A stretch of 64,000 bases of DNA from Himantopus leucocephalus (Eukaryota; Chordata; Aves; Charadriiformes; Recurvirostridae): assembly GCA_003993805.1 (NCBI GenBank), contig RSEF01000001.1, forward strand, positions 70,234,845 to 70,298,844. The letters are read 5' to 3'. Below the pieces are notes generated by a model. That model saw only the letters and a program-made list of their open reading frames with translations, made no database searches and was not told where the DNA came from. The position numbers and the translations under genes were made by a program. Shown piece after piece: positions 39,050 to 50,344 of the stretch (positions are counted from its first letter, which is position 1; every line of letters begins with the position of its first letter).

Positions 39050-41195
39050 GCACTTCAGTTTTTTAACAACTAACTTGAAATACCAAAGCCCTGATGCTCA
39101 GTGATAGCTGCACAACAGCCACACACACGTTAAACATTCAGCAGCTCAGCCAGAGCAGCCTTGTGTTTGGAGCATGAGTGCTGTACACCTGTACTTGAAG
39201 GCACTGTTGTGAAAACTGGTGCTTAAGTGATTCATTAAAACAATAATCCTGACTCCTGAGCTTGTTCTTTAGTCCCTGAAGTCCAGTTCAGAACATAACA
39301 TCCCTATACAGGAAAGCAACCAAAGATCTGTTAACCTTTAAACCAACAATTTTGTGCTGAATATTGAGCACTCACTTAGGTGTTTTCACGAACCAGTATT
39401 CTGATTACACCATTGGGAATCATAGAACATCCTCAGGTGTTACAGAAGTTATTAATAAACGCAAACCCTAGGTTTGTCTTTCATATGGAAATAAGAATGA
39501 AAAAAACTCTCCCTCATGGTTTACGAAAGTAGCCTTTTTACTTGGGTCAGCTGCTGTGCACAAATTCAGCTTTAATGGTAGCTATAATGTTTCAAAAGCA
39601 GTCATGCAAAATTAAATAGATACAATTAATTGGAGTAACACAGCAGGCTAGGCAGTTCAGGTACACAGGTATGGTTGTTCCCTGAAGAGACAATTCAGGA
39701 GCAGAATATTAGCAGTCTCGGTATTTTATTAAGTTTGCACCAGGGAGTGGCTTTTTCTAAAGGTCCTAAAAAACTTTGGCATGGGAATATTCCAAGTGGC
39801 TTATAATTAAATGCAACTGGATTTACTTCAACATGTTTGTCATTAATGTCAAAAAGAGTCTATCTATTTACTCTGGAAGAAAAAACATATTTTCTCCTTT
39901 CTAGAGGACTTAGACAAAGTTCCACTGCATCATCTGTTCACTCTACAAGCGATGCAAGAAGGAATTGCTCTTAGCAAAGGCTATTCAGTTTTTTAAATGT
40001 GTGTGGTACAGTGAGGAAGAGTACAAATTATAGTAATTAGGTATTGGTGGTAGAAAAGATGGTTTGATGAAAAGAGACTGTTTTGACCTAGCAGAAGTCC
40101 ACATTGATAACTTAGAAGGTGAAAGAACATATGAAAAGTAGGTTTCAGCTTTCTCATTCTAAAGGTTCATACAGGAATGGGACAACAATGGATCCAGGTC
40201 TCCATTTCTGTGTAAGATTACCAAACGTTGTGATCTATAGTCTTGCTGGATCACCAAACAATACTAAAAGTGTGCCTGCAAGACACATTTCTAAAGTGCT
40301 CCAGAGCTCATTCAGTTTGCTGGCCGAGCTTGACCACATGTGATTGATTGCTCTTAATAATCATTGCAGCAATGTAGAACTTCATCTGAGACCTTCCTCT
40401 TTCTAATTTAAAAGCTTATTAGAAAGGCTGCTTATACTTGATCTAATACCAGCTTGACCTCCACAACTATTGTCATATCTCCTTAAGAGTCTGTTCCTTT
40501 CCATGCAAAGCAATTCAGCCAATGGGCTACTGCACAGGAATGCAAAACCAAGTAATTTTAGGATATACAATATGTAGGTACTGCCAGAGGGTTGATACAT
40601 TCTATGTCTGCTGAGTCAAACTGCATCAGAAAATGTTGTTGTTACTTTTATTAATATTATCATTATTAAACATGACCTATTGTCAGGAAATGACCTAAAA
40701 TAATGGAAGGAAGCAAAGAATGGCTTCTTATTGTCATGTTTCATAGGAGTATATCACCCTTTCTAGATGGGAATAATGCACAGTTTTCAACAAAGGACAC
40801 AAGTAGATTCTCCAGGGTGCTTAGGTTTTTTCTGTGATGATAAAGAAGATAAGAAAGGAAAAAAAACACATCAGGATTTTTAACTTTTATGGAAACATAT
40901 TATTGACTGCAGTTCAAAACTGCACATAAAATAAAATTATTTAAGAGTAAAGAAATGAGTTACGGAATATGTGACAGTAACTGTTACTGATCTTATCTCA
41001 AGTCTAAAACTGAAGTTTGAAAAGCTGTAGATATACAGCTGTTAGAAGTCAGTACAACTTCTTCGCAGCTGCTAGAAATAGGAAGCAGGGGAAGTCTGAG
41101 CTACTCCATTTGGTGGACTTCTTTTTCTTTCAAAGAATAAGCAGATAAGAGAGGTATGATATACTAAAGAAATTAAGAGTTATAATTTAGCACTC
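39050..41195. other. Non-coding stretch, no gene seen
   Basis: The short frames at 40119-40343 and 40403-40600 show no family resemblance. I see nothing else. Confidence 0.6.
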
Positions 41196-41199
41196 AAGC

Positions 41200-42130
41200 A
41201 TGAGTAATAAAAGTGTTTACAAACTAGTTCTGACAAATAGACTCCAGCAGCAGTTCAGAAGAGTGCAGTGAATTGAGAAGGGGTTCTGTACTGAGCTGGA
41301 AACAATAGAAAAAGTGAAGAAAGGTGAATACATTAACAAGTTTGGTGGCTGAACAACGGCACAGTGAATGAAGACTAGTGTTGATAAATACAAAGTGTTA
41401 GATGCTGAAGAAGAAGAAAAAAATCATGCTGATGTAATTTGCTGAGGTTTTTCAGTTAAACATACTAGTGACACGGGTATAATTCCAGACAGATTAGCAA
41501 AGATGTGTTCAGTGTTCAGCTAAGTAAATAAGGCAGAAGGATCTTAAGCAACAAGGTTTACACTGATTTATGAAATAATATTAAGCAATCATGTTAGAAC
41601 ATTATACAGGCCATCTATCTAACTGGTGTGGTTTCATCTGAAATAGTACCTGCTATAAAATGACCTTGTATCAAGAAAGGTACCATAGAGGGGGATCAGA
41701 AAGGGAAAAAGAATTGTCATGAAGCATGAAAAAAATAGAGACCCTCAGCTGAACAGAGGGTGAACAAAAAATTATGGAATCCTTAACCTTAGAGAGTAGG
41801 GGCATAGGAAAGAATATGGAAAAAGTAAAGATCCAGTGAATAATTGTAATATGGGAATTCGCTGATCCAAGATGGGAAATTGCTGTTCTTGCCAGAAAAA
41901 AAAAATAATGGTGGAGGCCATCCATGGAGGTACAAAGTATCAACTTCAAAACCCATAAAATAAAATATATTTTTCACAAACTTAACTGAGCTGTAAAATA
42001 CATAATTACACTGTAGTTTTCAAAGTCAAGGATTACTCTGAGCCTGAAAGCTTCACAAGGTTCAAAGAAGAACATGACATTTCTAGACATACCAGCAACA
42101 TCCTAAGTTATAGTAACAAATGCTAAGACA
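41200..42130 (+). mobile_element. Ancient CR1/L3-like LINE, about 0.9 kb, interrupted
   Basis: Blocks appear in CR1-like order. 'agactagtgttgataaatac' plus AAAGTGTTAGATGC near 41373 resembles the 'gataaatgcaaagtaatgc' region. 'ttagaacattatacaggcca' at about 41594 lies where 'ttaggcctcatctggagtac' is expected. The 3' end at 41985-42125 ('ttacactgtagttttcaaag', 'cctgaaagcttcacaaggtt', 'caaagaagaacatgacattt', 'accagcaacatcctaagtta', TAGTAACAAATGCTAA) follows the 'aagagtttagcaggattcaaaaaaggattggacattta...aacatccagagtta' tail of old CR1 families. It is heavily diverged, and other sequence may interrupt it. Confidence 0.55.
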
Positions 42131-42134
42131 AACA

Positions 42135-43125
42135 GTAGAAGAGACAACAAAAACCATGCAGGAGAATTCATGCAGCTGTAATTCTCTGTGATTAGAAGGA
42201 CACTTCTTGGAGGAGGCAGATTATCTCATGTCTAAGGGAGAAACTGCTTTGCTCTTTCTACAGAAATACCTGATTCTGACCATTGTTGGAGAAAGGCTGC
42301 TAAATTTGCTAGTCTACAGACTGGGAATTATTTACTTTCCTCATGCTGTGAGTCTGAGACATACAAAAATCTTCAAAAGAAATTCCAGCTGTGAAGGAGA
42401 GGGAGTGAAAAATGTAGAGACAATGAACATGGAACTCAGTTTAAAGAGCAAGGGAAATAAATAAAAGATGTATTTCTAAGGCCATATCTACAAAGGACAG
42501 TGGAGTGTACTGCAGAAACTGCCAAGCTGGCCTTAGACAGCTCCACACCACACAGTACACTACAACGATTTGGGAGACACCAGTTCAGGTATTGAAAACA
42601 GAGTGGTCACAACAACATGGAGTTTCACCTGAGGCAGTAAGCCCTGGTCCATAGAAGAGTTAATTAGAGAATATTGTGCCTAATTGCAGAAGCACCTCTG
42701 TCTCTGACGGCTCAAGATTCCTGGCCCTGTGTGGTGCAAAGCCTCGGTGAGTGTGTCACTTGTGTCACTACCAGTGGGTGAAAGGAAAAGGTAAAACAAT
42801 GTGGCATTGTTCCTGACCATGATGAGTGATGTCTGCCCCAGTGCATATGACAAATGGAACTACTTTCACTCTGATTCAAATCAGCAACTCACTAGGCACT
42901 AAGGAGAAGGTGCTATCCAGCATAGTTAATTGAAGGTTATTGTTAATGTCTGGTTTGAAGTGAACTTGTTGTTGTTGCTGTTACTATTATTGTTTGAATT
43001 CTCATCCCAGCTGTGTGTATGTGTGACCACCATGAAGTTAAGCCATTTAAACAAGCAATGTTCTTCTGCAAGCATCACCGCTCCAGTAATTGACAGTAGG
43101 CACAAAATACAACACTTTCAGGAGA
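42135..43125. other. Non-coding stretch, no gene seen
   Basis: Short frames only (85 and 99 residues), low complexity around TTGTTGTTGTTGCTG near 42967, and no recognisable element. Confidence 0.55.
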
Positions 43126-43129
43126 AGAA

Positions 43130-43200
43130 AGCCAGAGAAAATGCTCACTGGGAACCTAGGAGGTGTGGGTTCGAATCCCCTCTCTCCCAAAGAAACCGCA
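43130..43200 (+). mobile_element. tRNA-like segment with a perfect B box (SINE or tRNA relic)
   Basis: GGGTTCGAATCCCC at about 43167-43180 contains the exact RNA polymerase III B-box core GGTTCGAATCC, with the T-loop TTCGAAT between G- and C-rich arms. The upstream 'gctcactgggaacctaggag' resembles the anticodon/variable side of SINE heads. No complementary 7-bp acceptor stem pairs with CTCTCCC in the right place, and the proximal T stem has a mismatch, so a functional tRNA is unlikely. Two longer open frames (99 and 128 residues) cross it and are probably fortuitous. Confidence 0.45.
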
Positions 43201-43204
43201 TTCT

Positions 43205-44205
43205 TTTTCCTGTTTCTATTTTCTATTAGGATGAATCTGAGCTGCCTGCAGAAGCAGCTTACTAAAAAAGTGTTAAAGAACTCCTATGTTAATGATTCTC
43301 TTTCTGAATTTATGGGCTTTGGATGGGCTTCAAACAACCATTCACTCCATATGTGTGTTTGGGTGAGTAGTATCAGTACTAGAAAGACTTTATACAAGCC
43401 CTGTGGCAGAATCAGAAATACAAAGGGGAAGTGTCTACACAGTTACGCTACAGGAGAGCTTGGTTCCTGGGCTTGAAGTGCTTAAAGAACACCCAGAGCC
43501 CTTGACTTCATGCCCAGTGAAGATGAATTCTTGGGTCTGTTTGTAAAGTAATATTTTCAGGAAAATATTTCCCACAGAACTGTGACTCTTTTTAAACCTG
43601 TTCACCAAACCAACAGTCCTCAGCATGCCTCTAAAGTCACTGGATCTTTGTACATAAATCTTTCAAGGGTCTAGCTGCCCTCAGAAAATTTTGCATTTGA
43701 AATACCTCTCGGTCCTTCCCCAGCTAATTAAAATAAAAAGAAGGGCATGGCCTGCCTGTCACCTGCCTTCGTATGTCCATACACCATCCCTGTGCATAAT
43801 GCGAGTGAAGAGGACAGGCTTCCAGTGACTGAGGCTCTCTGCAGAAAACTTCCACTAACGCTTTCGCAATAACACAACTATTTACTTAGAGTCTGTACTG
43901 GAAGGAGCTATTCATAGCCCTGAGCTTCACCTTACTGTGTTCTTCAGTGTATGTTAGAACTTCTCTGACACTTTTAAAGGACATGATGAAATCTTCCTCA
44001 TTTCTAGCCACTGACTCCAGATAATGGGTACATGAAATGCATAGAACCAGCCCTCTCCAGCTTGATGCAGGGATTCATCTTCCAAGAAACGCAGCATTAA
44101 AAACAACAGATGTGACCCCAAAGAACGTAACACCAGATGTGCAGCTCATTATTGGTTTGCATTTGCCTAAACAGCTGCAAACACACATGAGCAACAGCCG
44201 TATGT
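43205..44205. other. Non-coding stretch, no gene seen
   Basis: Transition from A+T-rich sequence towards the CpG-rich domain. No credible frame. Confidence 0.55.
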
Positions 44206-44208
44206 GCA

Positions 44209-44295
44209 AAGGTGTGTGTGCACGCACACACGGACACACAGACATACGGACACACAGACACACGAACACAGAGACACATGGACACAGGGACACAC
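44209..44295 (+). repeat. Degenerate (GACACACR)n minisatellite
   Basis: An approximately 8-base unit, GACACACR with variants, repeats about ten times with substitutions. It is preceded by a near-palindrome of GTGTGTGTGC with ACGCACACAC. The open frames of His/Thr repeats on the plus strand and Val/Cys repeats on the minus strand are products of this repeat. Confidence 0.9.
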
Positions 44296-44410
44296 GCCCG
44301 GCGGCGGGCCGGCCGCTCTCCAGGGTGCTGCAGGAGGCGGGTCCGCGCTCCTCCGGCGGCTTCTGCGGCTGTGCCCGTTGGAGAATTTTCCTATTTTCTC
44401 CCGATCAGAG
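44295..44410. promoter_or_regulatory. Small CpG-rich patch
   Basis: A short G+C-rich, CpG-containing patch (CCCGGCGGCGGGCCGGCCGC and following) stands apart from the main CpG island about 1.3 kb downstream. It could be an outlying part of the promoter domain. No exon can be proposed. Confidence 0.4.
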
Positions 44411-45595
44411 ACACTTCGGGCTACAAACCCCTGAGTTTCAGGTCAAGAAGGGTCTGTGCTTCTATGGTCAACATCAAGTAGAACTGTTGTGTGGTAGATA
44501 ACCCACTCCACACACACGCACACAATTTAGAGCATTTTATTTAACTCTTGGCCTTTTAAGAGCCTTGTGCCACAGCTATAAAACATACCCTGTTTTAAAC
44601 ACAATCGTACGACTGCTTGCCCCCTTTTTAATGTTTTTTAACTGCTAGATCAAATAAATTGAGGCCGTATGCTTCCTTCTTGCTTTCCTCCTCCTGAAAG
44701 TCACTTTTCTGTCTGTACTCAGAAGTATGTCTGACAGCCTTGAACACATGCTATACCATCATTTTCAGTAGCTGTCTTTGCAAGCCTGGACAAAGGTGAC
44801 ACCGGTTCTCAGCAAATATATTTTGCAGATTGTTCTGACGCTGTGTTCGGATCTGCCCACCTATATACTTACTCACCTGGGACGCTGCAACATTTGCAAA
44901 AATTATTCCTACGCGCACACACACAAAAGTGCAGATGTGCAATTTATAGAGCTTTATTGATAGGCAAACTGCTTGTATGTTTACATTAAAAAGTGCCCCC
45001 TCAGCTTTGCTGTGCCTAGCGGGATGCTCTTCCAGATACTGTGTTTATCTTTAATAAAACAGTAGATTTGATTTTCAAGTTCGCCACCTAGCTGCTCCGC
45101 GCAAGAGGGGATCAGTTTGTCTTTGAAAATTAGACCCTAAGCCCCGTCTAAGCCTGTCGGGAATTTCCATTTCATCAGTGTGGTCTGTTTTCAATAATTC
45201 CTAGCATGTCGGGCTTTGAAATTCAAAGGGGCCACGAAAACACCTTTTTCGTGCAGGGGGGGAAGTGAAAGAAAAGCTTGGTGATCTGTTAGTGAGGCAG
45301 TGCTTAACGTTGCTGGCGGGTGAAAGCAACGCACCTCCTTGCCAGCTGTGATGGCAGGCTCCGAGGTTTCAACTGGGAAGGAGAAACCGAGGTACTCTTA
45401 GCTGCCTAGCACTCGCGACATCCAAGCTGTGATATGTCAGAGGTTTCAGTGTCTTCCCCTGGCAGATCTAACTGTGCTTTATAACGCTCCTATGGACGCA
45501 CTGCTCTGGACACAGCTAAGTGATTACATGCCCTTTTCTCTTAAAGGTTTGACCATCAGTTAGTTTAACTCATTTAATTTCCGCTGGTAAGTGCC
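44411..45595. other. Non-coding stretch left of the CpG island
   Basis: Mixed composition with a few CpGs. The complex, repeat-free sequence at about 45000-45300 would suit a conserved non-coding element, but a single sequence cannot show that. Confidence 0.45.
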
Positions 45596-47374
45596 TATTA
45601 GCGATTTATTTGCATGGAGTCTGGCTCGCCGTTGCCTCCGTTTGGATTTGTTCCTTCCTTTCTTCTTGCTCTCTGCGGTCCCCACCGTCAGGATGATTTG
45701 CTGTTCCGTTGTCCCACTCTCGCCAGCGTTTTCCCGTCATCTGTCAAGGGCCTGCCTCCCCCGTGCGCAAAACCATTAAAACCAGCTGCCCGTTGCAATG
45801 CTGGAGGTAAACGAGCGTGGAAGCCCCAGAGAGGGCTAACCAGCAGCGGAGCAGCGTGACGGGTGCTGGCGACAAGCACAGCCAGTGGCCGGGGGAGGAG
45901 GGGGGCGGGAGTAGCAACCCCGGGACCTGCGCTGGTCCGTGCTGGGAGCGCGGTGTCCAACTGGGCTGGGTGAGTGCTGCTGTCTCCCCCTCTCGCTTTG
46001 CACCTTAACAGCCCTGCGCTGCCTGGGTCAAGTCCCCCTTTGCAGGCGTCTTTTCTCCCACGGAGAGATCAGGGCTTCTCCCTGCTCTTCCTAGCCTCGT
46101 TGGCCTAAAACCGGTGGCAAAAAATGCAAGGGAAGAGGTGCCCCGAATAAACGTGGCCCTCGGAGCTACTTCTTTCCCTTGGGAGGCGACGTGTCCGCCT
46201 CCAGCGGGGACCGGGGAGAGGACCAGACCTCCGAAGGGAAATCAAGCGTTTCTGTTAGCAGAGCTGGCTGTCTCCTGGGCTTGCTTTCTCAGTCCCCCGA
46301 GAAAGCCGTCTGCTGGCCGCGAAGCCGGTCACCTAAGCCATGACAAACGGGTTGGGAGGTAGCCGAGCCATCGGGATCCCCTCTGTCGGGCACCCACACG
46401 TCTAAGGATGCACCCTCCCTCCTTCCCAGCTCCTAAAAACGTGACAAGTTGGAAACAACAAGCGAGGGGAGTGGGGCTGCTTTCCTTGGCCGTCTTTGTC
46501 CGTCTGGGAATAGAAAGAGGCTAACAGGAAGGAAGCTCTCGTCTGCTGGGCATGAGTGCCTCTGGGAGTCAGAGGGAAGCCGGCAGTTTCGCCTGGAGTC
46601 TGCCCTTTTCTCATCCCAACCCTGTTGCAAAGGGGTGAAGCAGCCGTGGAGGGGCGCTGAGAAGGGGGGAGTAGGCGCTGTGGGAGTGCGGGGACGACCC
46701 GCATGGGGCATTTTGTCCCCGGCCCCTCCGTAGCCTCTCTCGCCCTTGAGGGGACCTTGAGTCTCTGCAGATAACTTCTGTGGCCCCCGGGTGCGGGTGC
46801 GGGCTGAATCGGAGAGGGACCGCACCCCCCCTGAGAACGGCAGAAAACATCACCTTGGAAGTGGTCCCCGGGGACACCCCTCCTCCCTCTCCACCCCTCT
46901 CCCACCCAAGCTATAACGCCCTCGGGACAGGGCGCTCGTCCTGCCGGAGCGCACCCCAGCGAGGCAGCTCCTGGCCCGGGGGCAGGAGCCATTTGGGAGA
47001 CGTGTAGCTATAGGCAGGGACACGACCCGCAGCAAAATCCCACTAGAGATCACTCGGCATCACTGGATACGGGCGCGATCTCTTTTGGAAATCTCCTCGC
47101 TGAAAGTTCCTATCTTTTCCTCCCCTCCCCGGGAGCGTCTCTCGGTCCCTCCGCGGGAGGGGAAGATCATCATTAGCAAATACTCGCTTCCTCATGCGCT
47201 TTCCCTTTTCCTGCGAGCGAAGGGCTGAGCGCTTTGTTCTGTGGTTTTACGATGGATTTGTCTCTACAGCTGTTTAGCGCACTGTAAATGACTCGGCTCC
47301 CCCTTCCTCCCTCCTCTCGCATGAGCGGGGGGCGAGGGGAGGAAATGCATTTTAAATGTTTTAAGCTCAGGAGC

Positions 47375-47395
47375 AGCATTTTTTTTTTTTCCCCC
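47375..47395 (+). repeat. T/C homopolymer run inside the CpG island
   Basis: A pyrimidine run of T followed by C, ending TTCAGGAG. It would make an acceptable polypyrimidine tract with an AG acceptor at about 47400, but with no supported exon after it I do not call a splice site. Confidence 0.45.
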
Positions 47396-47712
47396 TTCAG
47401 GAGGTGTGTCTAACACGTAGTGCTCTAAAGAGAGGAGCCGGTAATAACAGATGCTCTGTCAAACTTAAAAGGCGCTGCTTACCACGGAGTCACCGGGTGC
47501 CATCAAGATGTATCTGCTGAGATTGATTAAGAGCGGGGCGCCGCGGGCTCAGGAAGGCAGCGCTGCGCACACGCGTTTCGGTGGCGGCGGTGAGGGGCGG
47601 GGGGAGGAATCTCCGCTCTCTCCGGGTGGGCTGCAGACAAGGCAAGGTGGCGGTGGGGGTCACACGGCAGGGTTTTCAGCACGGCCCGTTAATTTCCAGG
47701 GGAGATCACGGA

Positions 47713-47734
47713 GTGTGTGTGTGTGTGTGTGTGT
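47713..47734 (+). repeat. (GT)11 microsatellite
   Basis: Eleven uninterrupted GT dinucleotides inside the CpG island, potentially polymorphic and Z-DNA-prone. Confidence 0.95.
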
Positions 47735-48066
47735 ACGTGCGAGTGAGAGGAGATGCTCCCCGGCTTGGGTGAGGTTTGCACGGCGGAGGCTGCCCCTCCA
47801 GCGGACCCAGCTCTGCAGCCGTGAGACCACACGGCGCTGAGCAGCGTGGCATTGGGGGGCCCCCTGCAGCTGGGTAGAGCCCAGCCACAGCCCGGAGGTA
47901 CCTCCTGCCGCCGCTCCAGCCGTGGGAAGCAGCGAGCTGCTGGAAGCGGGATCTGCCCCGGGGGCGCTGCCCCTCTCCTGCGACGGAGGGAGGCACAGCC
48001 CCGAAGACTGTCCGTGTGCTGCCGGGGTCGCCCCGGGTCAGGGCCGCCACCCACTCCCTGGTCCTC

Positions 48067-48326
48067 CCTTCGGGAAGGGCTGACTCGTACTCGCGGTTAT
48101 TGAACTCTAATTCAGTCCCGGGAAATCAACGTGCGCAATCAAACACTCGCGACGTCGCTGGGAGGGGAAAAAACCAACAATAATAACAATAATGANCCTT
48201 CGGGAAGGGCTGACTCGTACTCGCGGTTATTGAACTCTCATTCAGTCCCGGGAAATCAACGTGCGCAATCAAAACACTCGCGACGTCGCTGGGAGGGGAA
48301 AAAACCAACAATAATAACAATAATGA
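48067..48326 (+). repeat. 129/130-bp direct repeat separated by one N (likely assembly artefact)
   Basis: 48067-48195 and 48197-48326 are the same sequence apart from one substitution (CTCTAATTC versus CTCTCATTC) and one A indel (CAAACACTCG versus CAAAACACTCG). Both start CCTTCGGGAAGG and end AATAATGA. The base between them, 48196, is N. This is the signature of two contig ends, perhaps two alleles, abutted without merging. The real genome probably has one copy. Confidence 0.93.
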
Positions 48327-48554
48327 GGGGAAGAGAAGGCGGGCATTGTTCCTTTTGAGGCTGCTGGTGATCTTGATTAATGAATGTTAAACTATGTTGA
48401 GCGCCAAGGTCTCGGAGACGGCCCGTGGGAGGTGCAGGGGGTGGCCGGGCTGTCTCGCAAAGGACGAGGGCTTATGGGGGTGGCTGTCCCCTGCCCCGGC
48501 GTGGCTGTGCCTGCGACGGAGCAGCCCCGCTGGGCCATAGTCTGCTCATAGCTT

Positions 48555-49185
48555 GCTTCAAACCTCACGGTGCCAAATCTCATCTGAGTTGGCCGGACAG
48601 CTGTCTCCTAACTCTGCTGTGAAGTCCAGGCAAAATTTTGTGTGAGGGCTAAGAAACCAAGGGACAGACGTTAGGTCCCAGCTGCCTTGATGATCCCGAA
48701 GAGCTACAAGTGATCCAACCCTTAAACACTGTGAAAGTGCTTTCAGGTAGAGAAACATAGACTTGTGTAACATTGAAGCACGAGTCCCGCCAAAATTCAG
48801 AGCTCCCCACCTCCACATTAGCCCTGCCACCCAAGGCAGGGGAAATACCCAGCCCAGGGCCGAGCGGAGTATTTCCAGAATCGTGCAACCCTGAAGGCAC
48901 ATCACTCTTGGGAGTAAATCCGCTCCTGAGATCCTTCCAGGAGCAATAGCTAACTGTATACGAGGAGTGTAGGCAGCTCCTTGGCCTGGGGCAAGCCCAG
49001 GTCAAGAAATATTTTCCGCAAAGTGGAGGGATTTTGGGAGTGAAGAGGAGGCGAGTGGTTGGGCCATGGCTCCATCAGCAGTTCAAGAAGAGAGATGGGG
49101 GAGAAGGGGCAGGGCAGGCAGCAGCCAGAACCCGAGGTCACCTTCTTAAAGGGCACTTCTCTTTCCTCTTCCCTTATCAATTCCC
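48555..49185. other. Non-coding shoulder of the CpG domain
   Basis: Intermediate composition, with no exon or repeat recognised. The minus-strand frames here (115 and 118 residues) have no motif. Confidence 0.5.
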
Positions 49186-49189
49186 CCAT

Positions 49190-49975
49190 ATTTTTCTTCA
49201 GACAATAGGTGAGATGGGTTCCCCTCTCCTGCTTTTCACCCAGACAGCCCCTCTCCCAAGGGAAAAAGCATCATTCCAGACCACATATCAATTCTGGTCC
49301 AGGAGAGAGGCAAACAAAGACAAAGCAAACCTAAAGATGATTATACCTAGATTATTTACATCAAACTGGCAAGTTCCCTTAATCAAAGTAAATACTTCTT
49401 AGCCTAGCGACTATTAATTAAAGGGGAATGCTTTACACCAAAGGAGAATTAACTCTTGTTCGTAAAATGTGTGTTTCCCCTAATTAGTTTGTCATTATGC
49501 CAAAGAAGCAGCTTTCCATTAATATTTCAGCACAATAATCAGTTTAAACAACTAAACTGGATTTAGTGGAATAACATTTTTCCACAGTGTGCGGAGACTC
49601 TGATGACTGCAATAACCTAAAAGCAAGATCTCTTTCTCTCTTTCTCCTCCTGTATATCACTTTAGACTTACAGCTATCATGGAACTGTGAAAAAAAGTAA
49701 CCAGAAATAAGGAGGAGAGCGTTGCGGGGAAGGATGGGGAAGAGGTAATTGAAAAAAAAAAATCGGTTCTGATGTGCAAATTGTAGATAAAGACTTCTGA
49801 TGAGGAAGAGGGGAGTGTCTGATGAGAAAGAGGGGAGAGTGTGTTGAGAGATAACAAGAAGCAGTAATTTCTATTCAGCAAAGCCACCAAATCAGAGAGC
49901 AGTGGTGATCTTATTGGAGGAGAGCCTTCAACAGCAACTAATCCTGTCATATTGAAAGAAAATTGTAAATGTTCT
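49190..49975. other. A+T-rich trough between two CpG-rich blocks
   Basis: Composition drops abruptly to A+T-rich, repeat-free, complex sequence with many homeodomain-type TAAT/ATTA cores (ATTAATTAAAGG near 49413, CCTAATTAG near 49479, CATTAATATT near 49517). It sits 0.8-1.5 kb upstream of the proposed first exon. The pattern suits an evolutionarily conserved regulatory element, but that is inference from composition and position only. Confidence 0.45.
49796..49841 (+). repeat. 22/24-bp imperfect tandem duplication
   Basis: TCTGATGAGGAAGAGGGGAGTG at 49796-49817 is followed by TCTGATGAGAAAGAGGGG plus AGAGTG at 49818-49841, differing by one substitution and a two-base insertion. Confidence 0.8.
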
Positions 49976-50024
49976 CTGCAGAAATTGCCTGCCCATTGCA
50001 GCTAATCGAGCCCACTTCGCGCTC

Positions 50025-50064
50025 TCACACACCCACACACCCCACACCCACACACCCCACACAG
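50025..50064 (+). repeat. CACACCC-type short tandem repeat
   Basis: Irregular repeats of CACACCC and CACACCCCA at the left edge of the right CpG block. Confidence 0.85.
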
Positions 50065-50325
50065 CCCCGCAGGCGGGCGGCGAGCGGACCCACAGCCGCA
50101 GCACCCCAGCAAGGACATTCACCCGAGATGCTCACCTAGGCGCCCCGTTTCCCTCCCTCGCCACCACCCCCACGAAGGTGGCAGCTTGCCCTCATTTCCT
50201 CAGAAGCGCTGGGGGAAGTATGAATTATTACCAGCTCACATACGACTCCCGGCTTCTGCTATTTTTAATTTCTCCAGTTTTGTCCAAATCGTTAAGCCAG
50301 GTTTGATGGCACTACTGCTCTAAAT

Positions 50326-50342
50326 TTTTTTTTTTTTTTTTT
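50326..50342 (+). repeat. T17 homopolymer
   Basis: Seventeen T directly precede AAAGCTCAACTTGG, just upstream of the candidate first exon. Confidence 0.9.
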
Positions 50343-50344
50343 AA

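Larger units (their letters stand above)
45600..48550. promoter_or_regulatory. CpG island, left block
   Basis: G+C content and CpG frequency rise sharply from about 45.6 kb and stay high to about 48.5 kb, against an A+T-rich background with very few CpGs. Long frames on both strands (for example 196 residues at 46402-46992 on the minus strand and 110 at 47508-47840 on the plus strand) are what stop-poor G+C-rich DNA gives by chance; they are Gly/Arg/Pro/Ser-rich without domains. An island this size in vertebrates usually marks promoters of a developmental or neuronal gene, possibly with antisense or alternative transcripts. That is inference. Part of it (48067-48326) is a false duplication. 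Confidence 0.8.

Noticed and set aside
44037..44501. 154-residue plus-strand frame with a His/Thr repeat
   Set aside because: The repeat part is the ACAC minisatellite and the rest is the CpG patch.
46402..46992. 196-residue minus-strand open frame in the CpG island
   Set aside because: Gly/Pro/Arg/Ser-rich, no recognisable motif, and overlapped by long frames in several other phases, as expected in G+C-rich DNA.
47440..47510. Possible REST/NRSF-like site around CTTACCACGGAGTCACC
   Set aside because: Only the central CACGGA-like part agrees, and both half-sites fail the consensus.
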